Source of the DNA: Sandaracinus sp.
Lineage (GTDB): Bacteria; Myxococcota_A; Polyangia; Polyangiales; Houyiibacteriaceae
Length of the DNA stretch: 64,000 bases
Direction: 5' to 3'
NCBI GenBank assembly: GCA_020633125.1
Contig: JACKEH010000011.1
Coordinates: 57,091 to 121,090 of the forward strand
Shown: positions 30,204 through 38,300 of the stretch, one piece after another
Position numbering within the stretch: the stretch's first letter is position 1
Layout: the number at the start of each line of letters is the position of its first letter
Made by a program: the position numbers and the translations under genes
The notes under the pieces: generated by a model
Databases searched by the model: none
What the model saw: only the letters and a program-made list of their open reading frames with translations
What the model was told of the DNA's origin: nothing

Positions 30204-30547
30204 AGCTGGATCCGAAGCGGCTGCTCGGGCTCGTCCTCGCGAGCGCGTTGATTGCGGTGCCTGCGCTGGGCGTGCACGCCCAAGACGGCCGCGAAGAAGC
30301 CTCGGCGCCGAGCACCGGCGAGGACGAGGACATGGAGGACGTGGACGTCGACGCGGACGTGCGCTCCGAAGGAGGCCAGAAGGTGAAGGTCTTCCGGTTC
30401 TCCGGCCTCGACATCTCCGGTCGCCTCAAGTCGCCGCAGCTCCTCTACTTTCTCAACCGCCTCCGCGCGGAGTTCGATCGTCCGAAGCTGCCGCACCGCA
30501 GCTTCGTGCCGGAGTTGGTACGATCGACCAAAGCTCCGGGGATGTGA
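30200..30547 (+). CDS. Small exported protein, GltF-like
   Basis: A 115-residue protein with signal peptide (LLGLVLASALIAVPALGVHAQ), an acidic spacer (EDEDMEDVDVDADV) and a conserved-looking block VFRFSGLDISGRLKSPQLLYFLNRLRAEFDRPKLPHRSFVPELVRS. The position, between the TPR lipoprotein and the TonB-like gene, and the PQLLYFLNR block suggest the small periplasmic Glt component GltF; this rests on context more than sequence. A 184-bp gap without features separates it from the next gene. Confidence 0.6.
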   Translation: MKLDPKRLLGLVLASALIAVPALGVHAQDGREEASAPSTGEDEDMEDVDVDADVRSEGGQKVKVFRFSGLDISGRLKSPQLLYFLNRLRAEFDRPKLPHRSFVPELVRSTKAPGM

Positions 30548-30731
30548 GCGGTCTCGGACGTGCGGGTAGCGGGATGTCGGACGCGATGACGAAACGAGCA
30601 GCCGAAGCGACCTCGTCGGGTCGGGAACCTCGACCTCCGACGGGCGTCCAAGGGTCCGTCGCGCCTTCCTGTGCGCCGTCCCTTGGCATCGTAGGCCCGT
30701 CGCCCCTCCTCTCGCCCACGAAGGTCTGCTC

Positions 30732-32090
30732 ATGAGCGCCGCCGCCACCGCCGCCTCGCGTCCGCTTCGTGTCGCGTACCTCTGGAACCAGGCGATTCAA
30801 GAGGACGAGCTCCTCACGACGCCCGCTCCCGTCACCATCGGCGGCACCTTCCCGATGCCCGAGGGCTTCGGCGAGGTGCCGGTGCCAGTGCTGACCCCGG
30901 TCGCCGGCTCGCATGGCTACCGCCTCAACGCGGGCGGCGGATTGCTCGGCGGCAGCGTCTGGATTGGTGGCAAGCGTCACGACATCGGACAGCTCCCCGC
31001 ACCCGTCGAGCTCGGGCCGAGCGACTACGGCGTCGTCACCCTCGGGCCGGTCGCGGTCTTCTTCCAACACGTTCGTGGGGCCACCGCGGCGCCCAAGCAG
31101 CTCGCGCGCCTCGACATGGGCGTGACCTTCTCGGTCTTGCTCGCGTTCCTGCTCGTCGGCGCCATCGGCGTGATCTCGTTCCTCGACTACCAGCGCCACG
31201 GCTACGGCGAGCTCGATCCTTTCGAGCTCGACGAGAGCCTGATCACGCGCTTCATGGTGACCCCGCCGCCGGAAGACTTCTTCGAACAGGTCGCACCGGA
31301 GTCCGGCGACGAAACCGAAGACCCGGGGCTTCGCGCGCGCGAGGAAACGGGCGGTCGCCGCCACGAAGGCGACGAAGGTCGCGTGGGCCGCGAGGACGCG
31401 GACACCGAAGACACCCACGTCCAAGGCGAGGTCACGACCGCGATCGCGACGAAGGTCCGAAACATGGGCCTGCTCGGCGCGCTCTCGAACGGCGGCGAAG
31501 GCAACGCCATCGCGGCGGCCCTCGACGTCCCGACCATCAGCGACATCCTCGGCGGCATGGGCGACGCGCCCACCCGCGTCGGTCGCGGCAGCGGCGGCAC
31601 CGGTCTGCTCGGCGTCGGTCGAGGCGGCGGAGGCGACGGTCCCGGCAGCCTCTTCGGCGCGGGCGACATCGGCACCGGCGCGGGCGCGGGTCGCGGCAAC
31701 GGCGTCGGTCGTGGGGGCGGAGGCGTCGGCGCGCGCGGCCGACCGGCGCGTGAGGTGCGCGTCTCGGTCGAGCAGGGCCGCCCGAGCGTCAGCGGCTACC
31801 TCAGCGCCGAGCAGATCAACCGCGTCGTGCGCGCGAACGCCGCCGCCATCCGCTACTGCTACGAGGTCGAGGTCCAGCGGCAGCCCAACCTTCGCGGCCG
31901 CGTCGAGATCGCGTGGCGCATCAACCTTCAGGGCGCCGTGACGACGTCGCGCGTCGCGAGCTCGACGCTGCGCAACCCCCGCGTCGAAGGATGCATCGTG
32001 CGTCAGGTGCGTCGTTGGCGTTTCCCGCAGCCCGACGGCGGCGAGGTCAACGTGACCTATCCGTTCATCTTCGGTGTGAGCGGCGGCTGA
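30732..32090 (+). CDS. gltG: TonB-like inner-membrane protein with AgmX/PglI C-terminal domain, GltG-like
   Basis: A 452-residue protein with a cytoplasmic N-terminal domain (residues 1-130; short beta-strands resembling an FHA or forkhead-like fold) and one membrane span (about 134-156, VTFSVLLAFLLVGAIGVISFLDY). A charged then Gly-rich periplasmic linker follows. The C-terminal domain of about 100 residues reads YLSAEQINRVVRANAAAIRYCYEVEVQRQPNLRGRVEIAWRINLQGAVTTSRVASSTLRNPRVEGCIVRQVRRWRFPQPDGG. That end is the AgmX/PglI domain, thought to carry proton-motive force or movement from the inner to the outer membrane. The two Cys (CYE, EGC) are typical. GAAGG precedes ATG 30732. No AglRQS/TolQR-type motor genes are in the window. 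Confidence 0.8.
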   Translation: MSAAATAASRPLRVAYLWNQAIQEDELLTTPAPVTIGGTFPMPEGFGEVPVPVLTPVAGSHGYRLNAGGGLLGGSVWIGGKRHDIGQLPAPVELGPSDYGVVTLGPVAVFFQHVRGATAAPKQLARLDMGVTFSVLLAFLLVGAIGVISFLDYQRHGYGELDPFELDESLITRFMVTPPPEDFFEQVAPESGDETEDPGLRAREETGGRRHEGDEGRVGREDADTEDTHVQGEVTTAIATKVRNMGLLGALSNGGEGNAIAAALDVPTISDILGGMGDAPTRVGRGSGGTGLLGVGRGGGGDGPGSLFGAGDIGTGAGAGRGNGVGRGGGGVGARGRPAREVRVSVEQGRPSVSGYLSAEQINRVVRANAAAIRYCYEVEVQRQPNLRGRVEIAWRINLQGAVTTSRVASSTLRNPRVEGCIVRQVRRWRFPQPDGGEVNVTYPFIFGVSGG

Positions 32091-32165
32091 CGCGTCGCGG
32101 CAGGATGGGGTCTACTTCCGGGACGTGAGGCGCAACCAGGGCCTCGCGCGCCCGAAGGGGGCGCC

Positions 32166-33107
32166 ATGTCGAACGGGCACTCTCCGAAACCCGAAACCAC
32201 CCTCGAAACCGCGCTCGCCTGGGCCCAGGCCTGGCACCTCGAAGAGCCGGCCTCACGGCGTTCCCTGACCGCCTCCGAGGTTCGCGACGCGCGGGTCCTC
32301 TTTCCCATCCAGGTGCGCATCGAGACGTGGGTCGAACGACGCATCCTGAGGGTCGTCCCGCTCGCGTCCTCCACGGAGCGCACGTTCGAGCCCGAGCCGG
32401 AGCGCTGGTCGGTCGACCTTCCGGTGCCCGAGCTCTCCGACCACCTCGTGCGAACGGACGCCCTCGCGGAGCGACCTCGCGGCTGTCCCGCCTGCGCCAA
32501 GAGCGGCATTCGGCGTTGCGATCTCTGCGACGGAGACGGTCGTCGTGGGCTCGACCTCTGCGAGCTCTGCGAAGGAGCCGGCGAGCGACGCTGCGAGGTT
32601 TGCGAGGGCTCCGGCGCGGTCGTCGCGCGCTTCGACGTCGAGCGGCACTTCCGTCGCCACGTCCGGCTCCGCGTGCACGAAGACGAGGGTCACGAAGTCG
32701 GTCCACACGCGTTGCTCTACCTCGTCGACCACGCTGCGGAGGGTGAGGTCATCCACGATCAAACCGCGCCGCGCATCGAGCGCTACGTGGGGAAGGGCGC
32801 TGGAGGCGGCTACCGCGACGTCCCGACGCGGTTGGCGGGAAGCATCGACGAATGGCTCGGCGAGCCCCCGGAGGTGCCCGAGGAAGGCCGGATCGTGTCG
32901 CAGCGGCTCGTTCTCTCGCGCGTGCCCGTCTACGTCTTGGAGCTCGGGCGCGGTCGCAGCGTGCAGGTCTACGGCTCCCCGCCGCGTCTCTCGCCGGAGA
33001 GCGCGCTTCGGCCGGCTTGGCTCGCGTGGCTGCCGGGGATCGTCGTCGCGGCCTTGCTGGTGCTCGTCGCCGCCGGCTTCTACTACCTGATGACGAGCGG
33101 CCGCTGA
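32166..33107 (+). CDS. DnaJ-type zinc-finger protein with C-terminal membrane anchor
   Basis: A 313-residue protein. Residues about 105-150 contain four Cys-pair units (GCPACAKSG, RCDLCDGDG, LCELCEGAG, RCEVCEGSG) in the spacing of a DnaJ central zinc finger, binding two Zn ions. There is no J-domain. The C-terminal half is beta-rich and ends in one membrane span (residues about 287-308, LPGIVVAALLVLVAAGFYYLM), so the zinc finger should face the cytoplasm. Function unknown; a chaperone-like or redox role is possible. It lies 75 bases after the Glt-like cluster in the same direction, but with its own spacer. Confidence 0.75.
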   Translation: MSNGHSPKPETTLETALAWAQAWHLEEPASRRSLTASEVRDARVLFPIQVRIETWVERRILRVVPLASSTERTFEPEPERWSVDLPVPELSDHLVRTDALAERPRGCPACAKSGIRRCDLCDGDGRRGLDLCELCEGAGERRCEVCEGSGAVVARFDVERHFRRHVRLRVHEDEGHEVGPHALLYLVDHAAEGEVIHDQTAPRIERYVGKGAGGGYRDVPTRLAGSIDEWLGEPPEVPEEGRIVSQRLVLSRVPVYVLELGRGRSVQVYGSPPRLSPESALRPAWLAWLPGIVVAALLVLVAAGFYYLMTSGR

Positions 33108-33120
33108 GCGCGACGCGTCG

Positions 33121-33408
33121 TCAGCGGTACGGCTCGCCTTTGCGCTCGAGCAACCACGCCGTCTTGCCGTCGAGCGGGATGTCGCCGGGGTTCTTCACGT
33201 AGAACTCCGTGTAGCCACAGTCTCGGCAGACCCCGGCCTCGAGGTCGCCGACGCTCGTCGTCACGTCCACGTTCATGCCGAGCATCCGCTGCCGGTCGAC
33301 ATGACGCGCGATGCGCATCGGCTTCATGTGTCCGTCGTCGTGGTCCGCGACGTCGGCGACGTAGATCACCGAGCCATCGCACTTCGGGCAGCGTCCGCTT
33401 CGCTTCAT
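33121..33408 (-). CDS. Small zinc-ribbon protein
   Basis: A 95-residue protein with two Cys pairs (RCPKCDGS near residue 8 and VCRDCGYTE near residue 62) that can form a zinc ribbon. The middle is basic (MKPMRIARHVDRQRMLG), and the end reads EFYVKNPGDIPLDGKTAWLLERKGEPYR. There is no signal peptide or membrane span. Many bacteria have such short ribbons of unknown role. It converges on the membrane zinc-finger gene with 13 bases between stops and lies 22 bases downstream of the NUDIX gene on the same strand, so it may be part of that transcript. Confidence 0.7.
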   Translation of the reverse strand: MKRSGRCPKCDGSVIYVADVADHDDGHMKPMRIARHVDRQRMLGMNVDVTTSVGDLEAGVCRDCGYTEFYVKNPGDIPLDGKTAWLLERKGEPYR

Positions 33409-33430
33409 GCCGCGAGCATACGCGGGTCGC

Positions 33431-33898
33431 TCACTCGTCGTCCGACCGAGGGAGCCACTCGACGGCGCGTCGAAGCAATGGAATCTGGCCGGGCACGACG
33501 CGGCGTTCGGCCTCGTCGAGCGTGAAGAACGCGGCGCGGTCGATCTCGGGAAAACGAAGCCGGCGGCCGGAGCGCGGCGGCCACTCCACCTCGATCTCGG
33601 TGCTCACCAACGTGCTCGCGTCCCAGTCGCCGCGGGTAGCGAACGCGCGCACGAGCTTCCGCGATTGTTTGGCGGTCCCGAGGTCGACGTAGCGCGAAGG
33701 ATCGTTCGGGAGCGTGAGCCCCAGCTCTTCGCGGGTCTCACGAAGCGCGGCGTCCAGCGGCGACTCGCCCGGCTCCGCCGCGCCTTTGGGAATCGACCAG
33801 GCACCGAGGTCCTTCTTCGCGAAGAAGGGGCCGCCGGGATGCGCGAGCAGTACGGAGCCGTCCGCCCGAACGAGCACCAATCCGAACGACGTGATCAC
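33431..33898 (-). CDS. NUDIX hydrolase
   Basis: A 155-residue enzyme. The Nudix box fits exactly (GAAEPGESPLDAALRETREELGL, residues about 36-58), with the REXXEE metal-binding core. Upstream SFGLVLVRADGSVLLAHPGGPFFAKKDLGAWSIPKG is typical of the diadenosine-polyphosphate or house-cleaning group. It hydrolyses a nucleoside diphosphate linked to another moiety; the substrate is unknown. The GTG at 33898 overlaps the upstream gene's stop by four bases (GTGA), so it is translated together with the glycerol-1-phosphate dehydrogenase. Confidence 0.88.
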   Translation of the reverse strand: MITSFGLVLVRADGSVLLAHPGGPFFAKKDLGAWSIPKGAAEPGESPLDAALRETREELGLTLPNDPSRYVDLGTAKQSRKLVRAFATRGDWDASTLVSTEIEVEWPPRSGRRLRFPEIDRAAFFTLDEAERRVVPGQIPLLRRAVEWLPRSDDE

Positions 33899-34944
33899 CG
33901 AAAGCAGCCTCCGAGGACCGGATCCTCGTCGAGCATCGCCGCCACGCGATCGAGCACGTCGTTGCGACCGGTGAGCACGGTGTGAAAGTCGTGCTTCATC
34001 TCCGGCGCATGTCGAAACGCGTCGATCCACTCGTCGCGTACGAAGGGGTCTGCGCGAATGGCGTCGAAGAAGCCCGTACCGACGAGCAGTCGCTCCACGC
34101 GTTCGCGGCTTCCGCGCTGAAACGCCGACACGAGGTAGGCGGCGGTGCCGACCTGCAAGCCGTGCAGGCGCGGGCGTGAGGCGTAGCGGTCGAGCGCGTG
34201 CGAGACGAGGTGCTCACTTCCACTCGCCGGCCGGGTCGAGCCGGCCATCTCCATCGCGACGCCGTTGAGCAACAAGGCGGTGGCGAGAAGGCGCTCGCCT
34301 TCGAGGTCGCGTGTCGTGCGGCCCATGAGCTGGAAGACCGTCGCGTCGGAGAGCAACGCCGCGAGGTCGTCGACGGGCTCCCCGCGCGCGTGAAAGGCGA
34401 GCTTCCAGTCGACGATCGCCGTCGCCTTCGCAGCCACGTCGCCGATGCCCGAGAGCCAGAGCGGTGTCGGTGCCTCGAGGCAAATCGCGGTGTCGACCAC
34501 GACGCCAACCGGCAGCGAGCAGCCGAACGAACGACGTCGACCCTCCACGGTGAGGCTCGCCGAAGGGCTCGCGAAGCCGTCGTTCGAGAGCGACGTGGGC
34601 ACCGCGACGTAGGGCACGCTCGCGAGGTGCGCGACGTACTTCGCGACGTCGAGCGCGCGACCACCACCCAGCCCGACGAGCGCGAGCCCGTGCGCGGGAA
34701 GCTGCGGCGCGAGCTGCGTGGCGACCTCGTAGCTCGCCTCCTCCACGACCGTGTGGTGGACCAGCGCGATGCCCTCGGACGAGAGGCTCGCCACGAAACG
34801 TTCGAGGATCGACGCCGGCAGACCGTGGCTCGAGAGCAGGGCGACGCGGCTCGCGCGCATGCGTGCGAGGTAGACGCCGACCCGCGCCATCGCCCCCGGT
34901 TTGATGCGAACGAGCGAGGGGATCCCGATCTGCGTGCGCTGCAT
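33895..34944 (-). CDS. sn-Glycerol-1-phosphate dehydrogenase family (AraM/EgsA-like)
   Basis: A 349-residue protein of the iron-containing alcohol dehydrogenase 2 / G1PDH family. Motifs are VGLGGGRALDVAKYVAHLASVPYVAVPTSLSNDGFASPSASL (NAD-binding and active-site loop), LWLSGIGDVAAKATAIVDWKLA with the metal-binding Asp, SGSEHLVSHALDR and RLHGLQVGTAAYL with metal-binding His residues. Family enzymes reduce dihydroxyacetone phosphate to sn-glycerol 1-phosphate. This product makes archaeal-type lipids, and in some bacteria (AraM) special prenyl-glycerol lipids. Archaeal-type membrane lipids are not expected in a myxobacterium. ATG 34944 follows no clear ribosome site. It is coupled to the NUDIX gene. 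Confidence 0.82.
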   Translation of the reverse strand: MQRTQIGIPSLVRIKPGAMARVGVYLARMRASRVALLSSHGLPASILERFVASLSSEGIALVHHTVVEEASYEVATQLAPQLPAHGLALVGLGGGRALDVAKYVAHLASVPYVAVPTSLSNDGFASPSASLTVEGRRRSFGCSLPVGVVVDTAICLEAPTPLWLSGIGDVAAKATAIVDWKLAFHARGEPVDDLAALLSDATVFQLMGRTTRDLEGERLLATALLLNGVAMEMAGSTRPASGSEHLVSHALDRYASRPRLHGLQVGTAAYLVSAFQRGSRERVERLLVGTGFFDAIRADPFVRDEWIDAFRHAPEMKHDFHTVLTGRNDVLDRVAAMLDEDPVLGGCFR

Positions 34945-34974
34945 GCCGGGACCATACGCCGAAGCGCGCGTGAA

Positions 34975-35230
34975 GGCTGCTGAGAAAGGACCGCGATGCG
35001 ATTCGTGTGGTCCAGTGCTTCGAATCGCGCGTCCTCGAACCGAGGCTTTCGAAGTGGAATCGTGCGCAACGGAGCGGACGTCAATCCGCGGAGGCGCAGG
35101 GTTCCACGAGACTACCGTCCCGACGCGAAGCGTCGGTGGCGGTGAAATCTGGGGCATGTTCGAGCGTGAGAGGATGGCGCGAGGCGGAGTGCTGGTCGCG
35201 CGAAGCGCCCGCGGGACTTTCTCAGCAGCC
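34975..35230. mobile_element. MITE-like element with 21-bp terminal inverted repeats
   Basis: The left end 34975-34995 begins GGCTGCTGAGAAAG. The right end 35210-35230, read in reverse complement, begins with the same 14 bases, and 19 of 21 positions match. Weaker inverted similarity continues inward about 30 bases (CG-rich TTCG/CAG patches). The 256-bp interior has no transposase frame. This is the layout of a non-autonomous miniature inverted-repeat element. No clear target-site duplication is visible, and no second full copy occurs in this window. Confidence 0.6.
35051..35149 (+). repeat. Dispersed repeat, copy A
   Basis: About 99 bp, starting GAAGTGGAATCGTGC and containing CGGACGTCAATCCGCGGAG and TTCCACGAGACTACCGTC. 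It aligns along nearly its whole length with copy C (58921-59018, opposite strand) and with the shortened copy B (56248-56322). It lies inside the inverted-repeat element at 34975-35230. Confidence 0.75.
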
Positions 35231-35250
35231 TGGTAGGCGTCGCGACGGAA

Positions 35251-35290
35251 AGAAGAAGGGCCGCGCGGTTTCCCGAGCGGCCCCGTCTTC
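35251..35290 (-). terminator. Terminator of the 1481-residue surface protein gene
   Basis: GGGCCGC (35258-35264) pairs with GCGGCCC (35277-35283). The minus strand continues TTCTTCTTTCC. It lies 12 bases past the stop at 35302. Confidence 0.7.
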
Positions 35291-35301
35291 ACGTCACGCG
35301 A

Positions 35302-38300
35302 TCAGCGCCGCCGGCGCCGCCGCAGAAGCGCGAGACCGACGAGCGCCAGTCCGACCGCGGCGCTCGGATCCGAGCCGCCCGTCGCGGTGCAGAGCGCGCC
35401 GCCCGAGAACCCACCACCCGAAGGTGCGGTCCCCGCGTCTGCCTCCGCGCCACCGTCCGACGCACCGGCGTCGTCGTTCATGCCGGCGTCGGGCACGCCG
35501 CCGTCCGAAACGCCTGCGTCACCCGTGCCACCGTCGACGCCACCGTCCGGCATCACCGGGTTGGCGGGGTCGAGGTAGTCGGGGATGCCGTCCATGTCGC
35601 TGTCGCCGACGCCTTCCTCGGAGTCGCTTCCATCGGCGGCGTCCGAGTCGGTGTCGAGCCAGTTGTCGTTGCCGTCCATGTCGACGTCGTTGCCGTGCGT
35701 CGCTCCGTCCTCGCGCTCGCGCGTGGTCGGGATCGCGTCGCCGTCGTCGTCCGGATCCAAGAAGTCCGGCGTGCCGTCCGTGTCGGTGTCGCGGCACGGC
35801 ATCGTCGCGCACTCGTCCTCCGTGAGGAGCCCGTCGCCGTCGTCGTCGACGTCGAGGTGATCCGGGATCCCGTCGGAGTCCGTGTCACGCGATCCGGAAC
35901 CTTCGTCACGCGTGAGGATGCCGTCGTCGTCGTCGTCCGGATCGAGGTAGTCCGGGGTCGTGTCGCTGTCGCTGTCGCGGCAGCTCGTCGCGCCCGGGCA
36001 CTCGACCGCGGTCGGGATTCCGTCGCCGTCGTCGTCCGGATCGTCGAAGTCCGGGTTGCCGTCCATGTCGGTGTCGCGGCACGGCATCGACGGGCACTCC
36101 TCGGTGTCGAGGAAGCCGTCGCCGTCGGTGTCGAGCCCGCCGACCGTGAAGTCGACCGAGTCCGTCGCGGTGTTGCCGACCTCGTCGGTCGCCGTCGCGC
36201 TCGCGTCGTGGTCCCCGTCCGTGAGGTCGAAGGTCACGCGAACGCTCCACGTGCCGTCGGCGCCCGCGACGACGGTGCCGATCTCGGTTCCGTCGACGCT
36301 CACGACCACCGACGCGCCAGCCTCGGCGGAGCCGCTGATCGTGGGCCGCGGGCCACCCACCGTCGCACCTTCCGCGGGCGCGACGATCGCGACCTCGGTT
36401 TCGGTGTCGACGGTGAACGTGCCGCCGTCGGTGGCGGTGTTGCCGTCGCCGTCCGTCGCGACCGCCCGCACCGTGTGCGAGCCGTCGGACAGCGCGGTGC
36501 CGACGTCGAGCGACCAGTTGCCGTCGCCATCGGCGGTGACGGTGCCGACGAAGACACCGTCCACGTAGACGTCGACCGTCACGCCCGCGGTCGCGGTGCC
36601 GGTGATGGTCGGCGTCGCGTCGCTCGTGACCGCGCCGCCGGTCGGCGACGTGATCGCGATGGCCGGCGCGTCGGCGGTGTCGACGGTGAAGACGTGCGCG
36701 TCTTCGACCGTGTCTCCGTCCGCGTCGGTCACCGTCGCGACGACCTCGTGCTCCCCGTCGGCGAGCGCGGTCGTCACGTCGATCGACCACGCACCCGTGG
36801 CATCCGCGCTCGCGATGCCGAGGATGCTGCCGTCGACGATCACGAGCACGGAAGCGCCCGGGGTCGCGGTGCCGGTGATGGTCGGCGTGTTGTCGGACGT
36901 CGTCGTGCCGTCGCCCGGGTTCGCGATCTCGACCGCAGGCGAGTCGAGGTCGACGAGGAACGAGCCGGTGTCGTTCGCGGTGTTGCCGGCGTCGTCGGTC
37001 GCGGTGACCGAGACGTCGTGCGTGCCGTCCGTGAGCGGACCGACGACGAGCGTCCAGTTGCCCTCGGCGTCGACGATCACGGTGCCGACGACGCTGCCGT
37101 CGACGCTGACCTCGACCGATGCGCCCGGCTCGCCGGTGCCCGAGAGCTCCGGCGTTTCGTCGCCCGTCACGCTCGGTTGCTCGAACGAGACCGTGGTGCC
37201 GAGGTCGACGGTGAAGTCGCTCTCGGTGCTCGCGGTGTTGCCGAGCGTGTCGGTCGCCGAAGCGCTCGCGCTGTGTGGGCCTTCGGTGAGCGCCGTGGTG
37301 ACGTCGATCGACCAGTTGCCCGAGCCGTCGGCGGTGACGGTGCCGAGCTCGGTGCCGTCGACCGAGACCGTGACCATCGCGCCCGGCTCCGCGGTGCCCG
37401 AGATCGTCGGCGTCCCCGTCATCACGCGCGTGCCGTCGGCGGGGGTGACGATCGCGACGCTCGTGGACGTGTCGACCGTGAAGATCGACGTGTCCATCGC
37501 GGTGTTGCCCGCGGCGTCCATGGCGGTGGCGATCACGGTGTGCACGCCCTCCGCCAGGGCGGTCCCGACCATCACCGACCAGGTGCCGTCCATGCCGACG
37601 GTGACGATGTCGAGCGTCATGCCGTCGAGGACGACGGTGACCATCGCGCCGGGCTCGCCGGTGCCCGTGATCGTCGGAGTGGTATCCGTCGAGCTCGAGC
37701 CCGTCACCGGCTCGGTGATCGCGACGCTGATGGCCGTGTCGACGGTGATCGAGATCATCGCAGACGAGCTGCCGCCCCGACCGTCGACCGCCGTCGCGCT
37801 CACCACGACCGCTCCGTCGCCGACCGGCGATGCGGGCGTGAAGGTCCACGCGCCGGTGCCATCGGCCACCACGGAGCCCATCTCCGCTCCGACGGAGACC
37901 ATCACGGTCGCGCCCGGATCCGCCGTGCCGGAGATCGTAGGCGTCGCGTCGTTCGTGAGGGCACCGTCACTCGGCGCGGTGATGACCACCTCCGCGCGGC
38001 ACGTGGCGTTGCATCCGTCGCCGGGAGCGACGTTGCCGTCGTCGCAACGCTCCGTGCCACGGATGCTGCCGTCGCCGCAGACTCCGTCACAAGACGACGG
38101 CGCGCCCATACACGCCCAGCCCGTCTCGACCGTGCAAGTCGCCGAGCAGCCGTCGCCGCTCGCGACGCCACCGTCGTCGCACGCCTCGCCGGGCGTGACG
38201 ACGCCGTCGCCGCAGACCTCGACGCAAGCGGAGCTCCCGCGCACGAAGTCGATCCAGTTGCCCGTACACGCGGCGTTGCTGGTCACGGTGCGCAACACCA

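Larger units (their letters stand above)
34945..35250. other. Intergenic region with a MITE-like inverted-repeat element
   Basis: No gene seen. Most of this spacer is one inverted-repeat element (34975-35230), which contains copy A of a dispersed repeat; both are listed separately. Confidence 0.6.
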
